Counted from the first letter of the stretch, positions 24,200-32,721 are shown. The stretch: DNA of 44,010 bases from CAZNPL01 sp964574815 (GCA_964574815.1 CAZNPL010000049.1:1-44010), one strand, 5' to 3'. Notes: generated from the sequence alone by a model not told the origin. Made by a program: numbers and translations.

Positions 24200-25413
24200 G
24201 CGCGCGTCGTCGCGGGGCGGTGTACGTGTTCGAGCAGATGCTGCCATTGCTGGTAGTAGCGATGCTCGGCGGCGCCGTCGGGGTCTTTGAAGAAGCAAGC
24301 GAGATGTTCCATTCGGCCGCGGTTTCCCCGGCTGTACTCAAGTGCCGTTAGTCGGACCAGATCTATCACCAAGGGCGCGGCAAGCAGCGAATCGCTGCCG
24401 GTCCAGGTGAACTGCAGCCGCATCTTCGCACCCAGGAATCCGTCGAAATCGATCAGGTCCCAGGCCGTTTTCCAGTCGGCCAGAGAGGGAACGTATTCGA
24501 TGGAGGTGCGCGTGTCGGGCCGGTAGCCGAGGATGGGTTCGAGCGTGATCTGTTTGCTGTCGAGCTTCGATCGCTTGACTTCGGGATCGCTGAGGGCGAG
24601 GCCGTCGCGGTTGCCGAGCACGTTGTGCCCGACCCAGCTTCGAACGATCAGGTGGCGGGTGGCGAACATGGGGGCCAGGGCGGACTTCAGCAGCGTCTCA
24701 CCGGTTTTGCCGTCGCGGCCCATGAAGAGCACGTCGCGCTGACGGGCGAACTGTTCGATGGCGGCAAGGCGCATGCCTGTCGAGGGGGTGAAGTTGATAT
24801 AGGAACAGTCGGCGTCGAACGCGCCGAGTGCGTACAGCGAGCTCACGGGCAACGCCCCGGCTCCCGGACGCTGCATGGACCGAGCCAGCTTCGCGTAGTC
24901 GGGTGGCGCCGCCTGCGGCGACGCCGGCGGCTCGGTGGACGCGACATTGATGACGACGACATGGGCGAGCCGATGTTTGTGGCGGAAGGTCCGCAGGTCG
25001 TTGCTGATGCGTTTCACCGCGGCGGCCGCCGAGGGCAGGCTGCGCGATCGCACGCCGGCCCCCGCCCTCACCAGTTTGTCGTCACGCAGCATGATCCCCG
25101 GTGCAACGTCCGGTTGCATCCGTTTCAACTCGGGCGTGCAGGAGGCGATGACCTCAGGCGGGATCACGCCGGACTCCGCATGGAGCGATTGAACGGATTC
25201 CAGGAGCGTCGTGGCTCGGACCTCGTGCCCACCCACGACGATTCGCCCCGCACCGGGCAGATCCAGGTCGGCGAAGGCCGGCAGCGCCGTCACCAGGCCG
25301 GTCTTTCCGATCAGGCCTTTTGACAGCGCTGCGACGCCCAGGGCGGCCGCACCGCTGACGGCGCCGCCCGCACCGATCATCCACAAGCCGATTCGTTGCT
25401 CGGTGTTGCCCAT
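24196..25413 (-). CDS. myo-Inositol-1-phosphate synthase (inositol-3-phosphate synthase)
   Basis: 405 residues. It converts glucose 6-phosphate to inositol phosphate using NAD. The N-terminal Rossmann segment is IGLWMIGAGGAVSGAAALG. The family signatures are VLFMGRDGKTGETLLKSALA, GHNVLGNRDGLALSDPEVK followed by RSKLDSK, and FTWTGSDSLLAAPLVIDLVR, which include the catalytic lysines. It is first of three overlapping minus-strand genes (then TIM barrel, then UbiA). Divergent moaA lies 152 bp away. The inositol product may serve a prenylated or lipid-linked metabolite, by inference. The start ATG lacks a strong ribosome binding site. Confidence 0.92.
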   Translation of the reverse strand: MGNTEQRIGLWMIGAGGAVSGAAALGVAALSKGLIGKTGLVTALPAFADLDLPGAGRIVVGGHEVRATTLLESVQSLHAESGVIPPEVIASCTPELKRMQPDVAPGIMLRDDKLVRAGAGVRSRSLPSAAAAVKRISNDLRTFRHKHRLAHVVVINVASTEPPASPQAAPPDYAKLARSMQRPGAGALPVSSLYALGAFDADCSYINFTPSTGMRLAAIEQFARQRDVLFMGRDGKTGETLLKSALAPMFATRHLIVRSWVGHNVLGNRDGLALSDPEVKRSKLDSKQITLEPILGYRPDTRTSIEYVPSLADWKTAWDLIDFDGFLGAKMRLQFTWTGSDSLLAAPLVIDLVRLTALEYSRGNRGRMEHLACFFKDPDGAAEHRYYQQWQHLLEHVHRPATTRA

Positions 25414-25565
25414 CTCGCGGCGGTCATCTTAGGGCAAGCCGCTTCGACTTGACAGCGGGTGGCGACTAAAATGCCGTCGGTGCTGAATCGCCTCACGAGC
25501 CGGAGCCGGCCGGCGGCTGATCGCGTGTGTGGGGGGATATTCAACCTGATCGGTAAAGGTCCTTC

Positions 25566-26555
25566 GTGCCCAAAGACCGCTTTGACCGTGAATTGAACTA
25601 CCTGCGGATCTCCCTGACGGACCACTGCAACCTGCGGTGCATCTACTGCATGCCGCTGCGCGGGTTGCAGTTCGCGGCGAGGCAGGACATTCTCAAACCC
25701 TCGGAGATCGAGTCGGTGGTCCGCGCGGCGGCGGCGGTGGGATTCAGAAAGATCCGTTTCACCGGCGGCGAGCCGACCCTGCGGGCGGATCTGGTGGAGA
25801 TTGTGGCACGCACCGCAGCCATCGACGGGATCAGGGACGTCGCCATGACGACCAACGGCGTCCTCCTGCCGCCGATCGCGGACAAACTCGCCGAGGCCGG
25901 TTTGAACCGCGTGAACATCCACGTGGACACGTTGAATCCCGAGCGTCTCAAGCGTGTGATGCGATTCGGCGACTTCGAGGAGATCGAGCGTGGCATCGCG
26001 GCTGCGGTGAGTGCGGGCCTGACGCCGCTGAAGATCAACTGCGTCGTGGTGCGGGATTACAACGATGAAGACGTAGCGGAGATGGCCCGGCTGACACTGG
26101 ACCGCGACTGGCACGTGCGGTTTATCGAGTTGATGCCGCTGGGCACAGGCGAGTGTTCGCGGCTGGCGTTGAGCCAATACGTGCCCAACAGCGAGACGCA
26201 GTGGCGTATCGAGGCGGCGCTGGGTCGATTGGCGCCGCTGAACAATGAGGACGCGGCCGACGAGGCTCGCAACTATCGGCTTCCCGGGGCCGTCGGGGTT
26301 GTGGGGTTTATATCTCCGGTGAGTGAGCCGTATTGCGGCACGTGCAATCGGATGCGACTCACCGCCGACGGGAAGCTGCATCTGTGTTTGCTGCACGATG
26401 ACGAGATCGACATCAAGCCGGCGCTTCGGAACGGATCGTCACCTGACGATTTGACGAGCGTTCTGTTGCGGGCGGTGCGGGAGAAACCGACCGGCCACCA
26501 GTTGGACGAAGGGGTCCACACGCAGCGGCGGCGGATGTTCCAGATAGGGGGGTAA
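25566..26555 (+). CDS. moaA: GTP 3',8-cyclase MoaA
   Basis: 329 residues, standard size. MoaA carries out the first radical-SAM step of molybdenum cofactor synthesis, GTP to 3',8-cyclo-GTP. The N-terminal cluster motif is CNLRCIYC, with KIRFTGGEPTLR and MTTNGVLLP. The second cluster is in CGTCNRMRLTADGKLHLCL (C-x2-C-x13-C), and the C-terminal GG needed for activity is present (FQIGG). The GTG start follows TAAAGGT by about six bases. No other moa or moe genes are nearby, and no Moco riboswitch-like structure is visible upstream. Confidence 0.96.
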   Translation: MPKDRFDRELNYLRISLTDHCNLRCIYCMPLRGLQFAARQDILKPSEIESVVRAAAAVGFRKIRFTGGEPTLRADLVEIVARTAAIDGIRDVAMTTNGVLLPPIADKLAEAGLNRVNIHVDTLNPERLKRVMRFGDFEEIERGIAAAVSAGLTPLKINCVVVRDYNDEDVAEMARLTLDRDWHVRFIELMPLGTGECSRLALSQYVPNSETQWRIEAALGRLAPLNNEDAADEARNYRLPGAVGVVGFISPVSEPYCGTCNRMRLTADGKLHLCLLHDDEIDIKPALRNGSSPDDLTSVLLRAVREKPTGHQLDEGVHTQRRRMFQIGG

Positions 26556-26556
26556 T

Positions 26557-27285
26557 GTGTTCGATCCGAGCGATGTGAAGTCAGCGCCGCGTGCCGTTGT
26601 TTTCGATCTGGACGGCACACTGGCCGACACCCTGGAAGATATCACCAACGCGATGAACGAGGTGCTGGTCGAGATCGGACATTCGACCGTCACGGTGGAT
26701 AGGATGCGCGGCCTCGTGGGCGAGGGCCTGGCCGTCTTGATTGAACGGGCGACGGGAATCACCGATGCCGACAAGGTCGCTTCGCTCGTGAAGCGCTACC
26801 GTCCTGCCTACGCTTCGCGCATGCTACAGCACACCCGGCTTTACCCGGGGATAGAGGCCGCGCTGGACAGACTGAGCGGCGCGGACGTATCGATGTGCGT
26901 GCTGTCGAACAAGCCGCATTACTTTACGGAACCGATGTGCGATGCGCTGCTGTCGGGCTGGAAGTTCGTGCGCTGCCTGGGGCATCGCGACGGGCACCTG
27001 CGCAAGCCCGATCCGGCCGCCGCGCTGGAGCTGGTTGCGGGCATGAACCGGGAACCGCGCGACGTGTTCTTCGTGGGCGATTCGGCGGTGGACATCAACA
27101 CGGCGCATAACGCCAGGATGCCCTCGATCGGGGTCACGTGGGGGTTTCGCGACCGCGATGAGCTGATCGCCGCCGGCGCCGCACATCTGGTGAATACACC
27201 TGCGGAGTTGGCCGCGGTCATCATCGGGACCACCAAGACCGGGCAGGAGCCGCCCTCGGGCGTTGACCCGCGCGGACAAAGCTGA
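26557..27285 (+). CDS. gph: HAD-family phosphoglycolate phosphatase-like hydrolase
   Basis: 242 residues. HAD motif I VVFDLDGTLADTLEDITNAM, motif II CVLSNKPHYFTEPM, the lysine of LRKPDPAAALELV, and motif IV DVFFVGDSAVDINTAHNA. The cap insertion is the alpha-helical type of Gph/PGPase. It probably dephosphorylates 2-phosphoglycolate or a similar small phosphate ester, though HAD substrate calls from sequence are only moderately reliable. The GTG start sits 1 bp after the moaA stop with GGGGGG upstream, so it is translated with moaA. A promoter for the next gene lies in its last codons. Confidence 0.85.
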   Translation: MFDPSDVKSAPRAVVFDLDGTLADTLEDITNAMNEVLVEIGHSTVTVDRMRGLVGEGLAVLIERATGITDADKVASLVKRYRPAYASRMLQHTRLYPGIEAALDRLSGADVSMCVLSNKPHYFTEPMCDALLSGWKFVRCLGHRDGHLRKPDPAAALELVAGMNREPRDVFFVGDSAVDINTAHNARMPSIGVTWGFRDRDELIAAGAAHLVNTPAELAAVIIGTTKTGQEPPSGVDPRGQS

Positions 27286-27291
27286 TAGCAT
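27263..27291 (+). promoter_or_regulatory. Sigma70 promoter for the coiled-coil/pilT pair
   Basis: TTGACC (27263-27268), 17-bp spacer, TAGCAT (27286-27291), overlapping the 3' end of the upstream phosphatase gene. Transcription would start near 27298, about 56 bases before the ATG at 27354. Confidence 0.6.
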
Positions 27292-27353
27292 GCTTGTAGC
27301 GTAAATGGGTAACATGGATGTGAACCCCAAATCAAGGAAGGAAAGGATTAGCC

Positions 27354-28091
27354 ATGGAGGCGCGGACTTTCTGGACGCGCGTCGGCGACTGGTTCAGACC
27401 GATGACGCGCGGCACGTTGACGGATCATCTCTCCAGAACCGATCGTGATGGATTGACCAAGCGATCCCCCGACACGAACGGCGGGAACGGCTCGAGCCGA
27501 TTCATGCCACTTTCGCGGCGGCCTCACAAGGAACAGGTCCAGCAGCTCGAGCAAGGCTATCAGAAGTTGACCGGGCTGGTGGATTCCATTCACCGACATC
27601 TGGAAGCTCAGGACGAGCGCAGCCGGCAGGTCACCGAGGCGCTCTCCCAGGTGGCAAGCACCGTCGCTCGGCTGCCGGCCGCGGCGGAGGGGCAGCGCGA
27701 GCAGCTTGCGGCGGTGGCGGAGCAGCTCGAGCACACCAATCGCCGGCTGGCCGGATGCGAGAATGCGCTGGCGCCGGTGCCCAAGCTGGTGGACGCACAG
27801 CGCGAAGCGCTTGATTCTCTGACGGGGCAGTTTGAGGCATCGAGCAGAACGAACGCCCGAGTCGCTGAATCGGTGGCCGGTTTCAGCGACGCCGTCGGGA
27901 GTGTGCAGCGCGCGTATGGCACATCGGTGGAGACGTTGAAAGAGCTGCAGCGCTCGCTCGGCGACCGCGAGGAGCGGATGACCGATCTTCTGGTCGCCCA
28001 GAACCGCCGGTTTGGAAGGTTGCTTCTGGGCGCCGCGGGGCTGGCCGCAGTCGCGTGGATCGCGGTTGCCGTGATTCCGCTTCTGACCTGA
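27354..28091 (+). CDS. Coiled-coil protein with C-terminal membrane anchor
   Basis: 245 residues with no recognised family. Residues about 60-215 are Gln/Glu/Arg/Ala-rich heptad-like helix (VQQLEQGYQKLTGLVDSIHR onwards), predicted long coiled coil. The last 25 residues (LLLGAAGLAAVAWIAVAVIP) form one membrane helix with almost nothing after it, so the protein should be tail-anchored with its coil in the cytoplasm. AAGGAAAGG precedes the ATG. It has its own promoter and is followed 45 bp later by pilT on the same strand, suggesting a role near the pilus motor, such as a tether, by inference. Confidence 0.75.
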   Translation: MEARTFWTRVGDWFRPMTRGTLTDHLSRTDRDGLTKRSPDTNGGNGSSRFMPLSRRPHKEQVQQLEQGYQKLTGLVDSIHRHLEAQDERSRQVTEALSQVASTVARLPAAAEGQREQLAAVAEQLEHTNRRLAGCENALAPVPKLVDAQREALDSLTGQFEASSRTNARVAESVAGFSDAVGSVQRAYGTSVETLKELQRSLGDREERMTDLLVAQNRRFGRLLLGAAGLAAVAWIAVAVIPLLT

Positions 28092-28136
28092 GTCGGCGGC
28101 CGCTGCCTGGGGGTGCAAAGTTAAGGGAGAAGCCTC

Positions 28137-29267
28137 ATGAACCCGCAGGTGACGCCGAAGGAGATGGTCGAGAACCTCCTGGCCAGTATGACCCGGTTCG
28201 GCGCGTCCGATCTTCACATCAAGGTCGGGTACAAGCCGTACTATCGCGTGACCGGCCACCTGCGCCAGGTCGATCTGCCGCCGATCGACTCTTCGGAATA
28301 CGTCGAGCAGATGTTCCGGGAGCTGGTGCCGCCGAGTCGGCGCGAGGAATATGATCGGCGCGGCGATCTCGACTTCTCGATGCTCGGGTCCACCGGCGAC
28401 CGTTACCGCGTCAACATTTTCAGGGCCACGAGCGAGATGCACGCGGCGATCCGGCGAGTGCAGAGCGACATCCCGTCGTTCGAATGGCTGCAGCTCCCGC
28501 CGATCTACGAGACGACGATCAGCAAGACCCATACCGGTCTGATCCTGGTCAGCGGCGTGACGGGCAGCGGCAAGAGCAGCACGCTGGCGGCGCTGCTGCA
28601 GTATGTGAATGCGCATCGGCCGACGCACATCATCACGATCGAGGACCCGGTCGAGTACGTGTTCAAGCCGATGAAGTCGATCATCTCGCAGCGCGAGATC
28701 GGCATCGACATCCCCGACTACAGCGAGGCCCTCCGCTACGTCGTGCGGCAGGACCCGGACGTCATCTTCATCGGCGAGATGCGGGACAAGGACACCATGC
28801 TGGCGGGCATTCAGGCCGCCGAGACCGGGCACCTCGTGCTCGGCTCGGTGCACTGCTCTGATGCACCACAGACGTTCTCGCGGATTCTCGAGTTCTTCCC
28901 GCACAGCGAGCGCGAGTTCATCCGCTCGTCGATGTCGAGCAGCCTCCGGGCCATCATGTGCCAGCGGCTGCTGCCGGCGATCGAGGAAGGGGGGCGCGTG
29001 CCGGCCACCGAGGTGCTGCTCAACAATTCCGTCGTCGCCGACAAGATCCGGCGCGGTGAGGACGACGATCTTCCGGCGATCATCGCTCAGAGCCCCGAGG
29101 ACGGGATGCGTAACTTCACGCGCTCGCTGGCCGAGCTGATCGAGGCCGAGAAGATCTATTACGACGTGGCCATGGAATACGCCCCCAGCCGGGAATCGCT
29201 GGCCAGTGCGGTGAAGGGCATCAAGACCTCGGCGCAAGGCCTCGTCGGCCGCGTGCGGGGGAAGTAA
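28137..29267 (+). CDS. pilT: Type IV pilus retraction ATPase PilT
   Basis: 376 residues. PilT powers pilus disassembly and twitching at the inner-membrane pilus base. Visible are the N-terminal domain ASDLHIKVGYKPYYRVTGHL, Walker A GVTGSGKSSTLAALL, the Asp box IITIEDPVEYVF, Walker B region DPDVIFIGEMRD, and the His box GHLVLGSVHCSDAPQTFSRI. The AIRAGK-type C-terminus is not conserved; instead the tail VKGIKTSAQGLVGRVRGK is basic. PilU is an alternative. No pilin or pilC gene is nearby. AGGGAGAAG precedes the ATG. Confidence 0.92.
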   Translation: MNPQVTPKEMVENLLASMTRFGASDLHIKVGYKPYYRVTGHLRQVDLPPIDSSEYVEQMFRELVPPSRREEYDRRGDLDFSMLGSTGDRYRVNIFRATSEMHAAIRRVQSDIPSFEWLQLPPIYETTISKTHTGLILVSGVTGSGKSSTLAALLQYVNAHRPTHIITIEDPVEYVFKPMKSIISQREIGIDIPDYSEALRYVVRQDPDVIFIGEMRDKDTMLAGIQAAETGHLVLGSVHCSDAPQTFSRILEFFPHSEREFIRSSMSSSLRAIMCQRLLPAIEEGGRVPATEVLLNNSVVADKIRRGEDDDLPAIIAQSPEDGMRNFTRSLAELIEAEKIYYDVAMEYAPSRESLASAVKGIKTSAQGLVGRVRGK

Positions 29268-29286
29268 GCGCTGCACGCGAGAATAG

Positions 29287-29343
29287 GACGGAGCGTGAGG
29301 CTCGCGATACGAGAGGTGGGTGCCATCGCTAGACCGCTCCGTC
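29287..29343. terminator. Possible bidirectional stem-loop between pilT and PEP-CTERM gene
   Basis: GACGGAGCG (29287-29295) and CGCTCCGTC (29335-29343) are perfect 9-bp complements separated by 39 bases that include a smaller GAGCG/CGCTC-like element and GGGTGCCAT. It lies between convergent genes and reaches the stop codon of the second. There is no U-tract, so the terminator role is tentative. Confidence 0.35.
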
Positions 29344-29974
29344 AATCTGGCATGAGTCGCCGATGCAATAAACTTGTCCCGACGACGATAAAGACAATGC
29401 TCGACGGCTCCGGAACGACGGACCCGTAAAACTCGTAGGTTAGCCGAGTCTGGTGCTGGAATCCCTTGATCTCGGGATGGCTGTCCGGGTCAGGGACCCA
29501 TGGATCGACGTTGATGTCTTGAACGATGAGTCTGACAAGTTCGACTTCATATCTGACCAGATCTGGCGACGTCCCGAACAGTTCGGACTCCGGTGCAGGC
29601 GCGGTTGCGCCACCAGAGCCCGACGAAAACAAGTCTATCACTGAGAACTTTTCAGCAATTCCATTGGTCGCAGCCGCCGCAAAGTTGTCAAATGCGTCGT
29701 CTGTTTCCGAGGTAAAGTCAAAGAATCCTTGATCGCCGTCTTTCCAGAAGTTGTCCAAGGCCGACCCAAGTCCGAAAGTGCCACCAGGCGGAGAACTGGT
29801 GGGCAACTGCAGAATGAATTCGACGCGAGGGTCTGATTCTGGAGCATGTCCCCCCACGCTTGTGAAATCGTACGACGCGAGCAGCACCGATTCCGCATTA
29901 GCGCTAGTCCCAGCAACCACGAGATGGGCTGCAAAAACGATGGCGCTACTGTTGATCGACGCGAGAGACCTCAT
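29342..29974 (-). CDS. PEP-CTERM exported protein (paralogue 1)
   Basis: About 210 residues. An N-terminal signal peptide (MRSLASINSSAIVFAAHLVV, ending SANA) is followed by a secreted body with VLLASYDFTSVGG and a C-terminal sorting signal: the motif VPEPSS, a hydrophobic helix IVFIVVGTSLL and basic HRR. PEP-CTERM proteins are processed by an exosortase. It is clearly paralogous to the next gene (YEFYGSVVPEPSS versus YQFFGSVIPEPAT, and shared bodies such as FDNFAAAATNGI versus FSEFVALLTDGI). ATG 29974 with GGAG ten bases upstream is preferred to an ATG at 30010. No exosortase gene in the window. Confidence 0.85.
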   Translation of the reverse strand: MRSLASINSSAIVFAAHLVVAGTSANAESVLLASYDFTSVGGHAPESDPRVEFILQLPTSSPPGGTFGLGSALDNFWKDGDQGFFDFTSETDDAFDNFAAAATNGIAEKFSVIDLFSSGSGGATAPAPESELFGTSPDLVRYEVELVRLIVQDINVDPWVPDPDSHPEIKGFQHQTRLTYEFYGSVVPEPSSIVFIVVGTSLLHRRLMPD

Positions 29975-30007
29975 TTCGTTTTTCTCCGTAAAAATGCCAA
30001 GACGAGC

Positions 30008-30036
30008 CATCTAGGTCATAGCCGGAAGAAATGCAA
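30008..30036 (-). promoter_or_regulatory. Weak promoter candidate for PEP-CTERM paralogue 1
   Basis: On the minus strand TTGCAT and TAGATG are spaced by 17 bp, about 30 bases upstream of the chosen ATG. Match quality is only moderate. Confidence 0.3.
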
Positions 30037-30091
30037 CCGGGATCGAGCAAGCCCGAGGACCGTCACACAGCAGCGAGTGTACCGCATCCAA

Positions 30092-30727
30092 TCACCTACG
30101 CCTCCGAGTTCTCTTCAGCAACGATGCCCCGGTGGCCAAAAACGTCAAAGTCGCAGGCTCCGGGATGACGCTGCCAAAAAACTGATATTCCCCGACTACG
30201 CTCCAGTCCGTCCATATCCCTTCGCCGAACGGGTCCGATCCCGGACTTTGCGCGTCAACAGTCAGGATCTGCGTAATATGGTCGATGTTGTAACCGGTCA
30301 GGTCAGCTCCAAATCGCGGAACGTGAAACTCGAGGTCGAAAAGCTCCTCCCCACCACCCCCGCCAGCCCCCGGACCGGAACCAGTCCACTGCATCACAAC
30401 GATTCCCTGGTTGATGCCGTCGGTCAGCAACGCAACGAATTCAGAAAAATCGGGCTCATTTGCAGCGGACACCGTATCGTCGATGTCCCGGGGAAATGGC
30501 CCATCTAATACGAAATCCTCAAATAAAGGAGCGCGCAATTCGTTGTCCGGCTCCAGGTAGACGAGAGCGGGCCAGCGTGATTCGAAGGTTTCCTGGCTGC
30601 CAACAATTACACCCGGGGGAGGAAACTCCCACGTTGCAAGTAATTCCACCTCCCCTCCGAATGTTGCCCTGGAGATTGCAACCACCGTAAACACCAGTAA
30701 TACTGTCCGGATCTTTCTGATTCTCAT
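30092..30727 (-). CDS. PEP-CTERM exported protein (paralogue 2)
   Basis: About 211 residues. The signal peptide (MRIRKIRTVLLVFTVVAIS) precedes VELLATWEFPPPGVIVG, a Gly-rich GAGGGGGEELF segment, and a C-terminal PEP-CTERM signal (VIPEPATLTFLATGASLLKR then TRRRR). It shares its layout with the downstream neighbour, 117 bp away, so the pair arose by tandem duplication. The ATG at 30727 has an excellent GGAGGTG ribosome binding site. A TTGACA hexamer lies about 115 bases upstream without a good -10. No function is known; such proteins are often extracellular matrix components. Confidence 0.85.
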   Translation of the reverse strand: MRIRKIRTVLLVFTVVAISRATFGGEVELLATWEFPPPGVIVGSQETFESRWPALVYLEPDNELRAPLFEDFVLDGPFPRDIDDTVSAANEPDFSEFVALLTDGINQGIVVMQWTGSGPGAGGGGGEELFDLEFHVPRFGADLTGYNIDHITQILTVDAQSPGSDPFGEGIWTDWSVVGEYQFFGSVIPEPATLTFLATGASLLKRTRRRR

Positions 30728-30912
30728 GACCCGCACCTCCCTGTACGTTTCCGCCGCTACGGGCATCAGCACATTTCCGGAGCGAGTTCAACGTTCGAAC
30801 TTCACGTCGAGACGAGCTTTCACAATCGCGTCGACGCCATGTCAATCCCGGGGCCCCTTCGGAAAGGACGGGGCACCAACGCGACTGAGCCCATCCCCCA
30901 CCGCGTGATCAA

Positions 30913-31767
30913 TCAGATGCTGCGGTGGTTGCGGATGGCCTCTGCCACGGCATCGACCATATCGGCGGCGCTGATCGAGAGCATCCCCAGACGCCGGCCG
31001 GCCAGCTCTCCCGCCCGGCCGTGCAGGTAGACGCCGAGAACCGCCGCTTCATAGGCTGACATGTTCTGTCCCATCAGCGCAGCGATCATACCGGTCAAGA
31101 CGTCGCCGGTGCCGCCGGTGGCCATCCCGCTGTGGCCCGTCTGATTGACGTACGTTTGATCTCCGTCGGACACGACGGTTCCGGCGCCCTTGTGCACGGC
31201 GATCGTTCCAGTTGTGCGGGCCAGGGCTTCGGCGGCTTCCTTCCTCTGACTCACCTGGACGTCGATGCCGAGGCCTTTCAGGAGGCGCTTCATCTCGCCG
31301 GGATGCGGCGTGACCACGATGCGCCCTTCGTGACCGGCACGCCATGATCCAAGTGTGGCCAGGGCGTTCAATGCGTCCGCATCCACAACGATCCCACCGT
31401 TAAATGCGGAAAGCAGCGCCTGGACATGCTTGCCCGAGATGAGCGGCGACAGGCCCGGGCCGATCGCAACGACGTCGGCCGCGAATTCCCCGGCCAGTTC
31501 GGCCAGGCGCGCGGGATCGCCCGGCTGCATCACACGGGTCGTCGCACACGGGGCCAGAACGTGCACCGGCGCCTGGGCTTCGCGCGTTGTCAGAATCTGG
31601 ATCAACCCGGCACCGGTTCGGAACGCTGCGTTCGCCGCCAGCGCGGGCGCCCCGACCATGCCCACGTTGTCGAGCCGCCCGCCGACGATCACGATCCGGC
31701 CGACGTTGCCCTTGTGGGCGTCGTCAGGTCGCTCCGGAAAAGCTGGGACGGCGTCATTTGCTGCCAC
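30913..31767 (-). CDS. nnrD: ADP-dependent (S)-NAD(P)H-hydrate dehydratase
   Basis: 284 residues. NnrD repairs hydrated NAD(P)H in the cytoplasm. Ribokinase-like family features are GNVGRIVIVGGRLDNVGMVG, AANAAFRTGAGLIQILT, VAIGPGLSP, VVDADALNALAT, VVTPHPGEMKRLL and the GTGD anion-hole motif in GMATGGTGDVLTGMIAALMG. It is a stand-alone dehydratase; the epimerase partner NnrE, often fused, is absent. The start overlaps the larB stop by 14 bases, so the two are co-translated. Confidence 0.95.
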   Translation of the reverse strand: MAANDAVPAFPERPDDAHKGNVGRIVIVGGRLDNVGMVGAPALAANAAFRTGAGLIQILTTREAQAPVHVLAPCATTRVMQPGDPARLAELAGEFAADVVAIGPGLSPLISGKHVQALLSAFNGGIVVDADALNALATLGSWRAGHEGRIVVTPHPGEMKRLLKGLGIDVQVSQRKEAAEALARTTGTIAVHKGAGTVVSDGDQTYVNQTGHSGMATGGTGDVLTGMIAALMGQNMSAYEAAVLGVYLHGRAGELAGRRLGMLSISAADMVDAVAEAIRNHRSI

Positions 31768-32533
31768 GGCGGTCCTGCTCCCGATCGGCCAGGCGATTGA
31801 TCAGCGCCGCGGTGTACCCGGCCGCAAAGCCGTTGTCGATGTTGACGACCGAAACGCCGGAGGCACAACTGTTGAGCATAGCCAGCAGGGCGGCCACCCC
31901 GCCGAAACTGGCGCCGTAGCCGACGCTCGTCGGGACGGCGATCACGGGGCAGGCGACCAGTCCGCCGACCACGCTGGCCAGCGCACCCTCCATACCGGCG
32001 ACCACGATGCAGACGTTGGCCCGCTGGAGCGCTTCATTATGCGCCAGCAGGCGATGGATGCCGGCCACGCCGACGTCGTAGAACGTTTCCGTCCGCTGGT
32101 CCATGATGTCGGCCGTGACGCGGGCCTCCTCGGCGACCGGCTCGTCACTCGTACCGGCCGAGACGACTGCGATCGTGCCGGTGCTGAGTTTCTGCTCGCG
32201 CTGCCGGATGGTGATCGCTCGGGCGAAGGGGTGATAGACGGCCGTGTTGTGCCGCTCGTGCACGGCCTGGAACTGATCGGCGGAGGCCCGTGTCGCCAGG
32301 ACGTTTCCGCCGACCTCGACGAGCCGCTGTACAATGCCGACGACCTGCTCGACCGTTTTGCCTTCGCAGTAGACGACCTCGGGGAAGCCGCACCGGATCG
32401 CTCGATGGTGATCGACCTTGGCGAACTCGAGATCTTCGAAGGGCAGGCCCCGCAGCCGCTCGACGGCTTGGTCAACGCTGACTCGGCCGGCTTGCAGTTC
32501 CGTGAACAGTGCTCGCAGCAGGGGTTCGTCCAT
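31754..32533 (-). CDS. larB: Nickel-pincer cofactor biosynthesis protein LarB
   Basis: 259 residues. LarB carboxylates and hydrolyses nicotinic acid adenine dinucleotide to make pyridinium-3,5-biscarboxylate mononucleotide, the precursor of the nickel-pincer nucleotide of lactate racemase and related enzymes. Features shared with its PurE-like fold are IAVVSAGTSDEPVAEEA, VAGMEGALASVVGGLVACPVI, VPTSVGYGASFGGVAALL and VNIDNGFAAGYTAALI. The NaAD substrate links it to nearby nadC. larC, larE and a racemase are not in the window. It overlaps nnrD by 14 bp. The ATG is at 32533. Confidence 0.93.
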   Translation of the reverse strand: MDEPLLRALFTELQAGRVSVDQAVERLRGLPFEDLEFAKVDHHRAIRCGFPEVVYCEGKTVEQVVGIVQRLVEVGGNVLATRASADQFQAVHERHNTAVYHPFARAITIRQREQKLSTGTIAVVSAGTSDEPVAEEARVTADIMDQRTETFYDVGVAGIHRLLAHNEALQRANVCIVVAGMEGALASVVGGLVACPVIAVPTSVGYGASFGGVAALLAMLNSCASGVSVVNIDNGFAAGYTAALINRLADREQDRRGSK

Positions 32534-32612
32534 GGCGTGGGAACTCTAACCGAGGCTTAGGCTGTTATGCAATCGATGAGGGTGGTCATTGTGCACGTCT
32601 GCCAGAAGCGGA

Positions 32613-32665
32613 CTCAGCTCTTTGCGGTCCGCTCCCTGACGGTCGCGGCTCAGACTTGCGCGCCC
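32613..32665. repeat. Planctomycete-type dispersed intergenic repeat
   Basis: A segment reading TTTGCGGTCCGCTCCCTGAC followed by GGTCGCGGCTC, between larB and tsaD. It resembles a short repeat I recall from many planctomycete intergenic regions. Only one copy was seen in this window, so recognition rests on memory. Confidence 0.4.
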
Positions 32666-32721
32666 GGCCCCCGCGAGCCGCAGCGCCTGACATGGCGCGA
32701 TCTCCGCCATGTTTCCGACCA

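Noticed and set aside
25414..25565. Molybdenum cofactor riboswitch upstream of moaA
   Set aside because: No multi-helix conserved structure could be recognised in the 152-bp gap.
27348..29345. 665-codon open frame antisense to the coiled-coil and pilT genes
   Set aside because: It spans two clearly real genes on the other strand and has no recognisable domains; an artefact of high GC.
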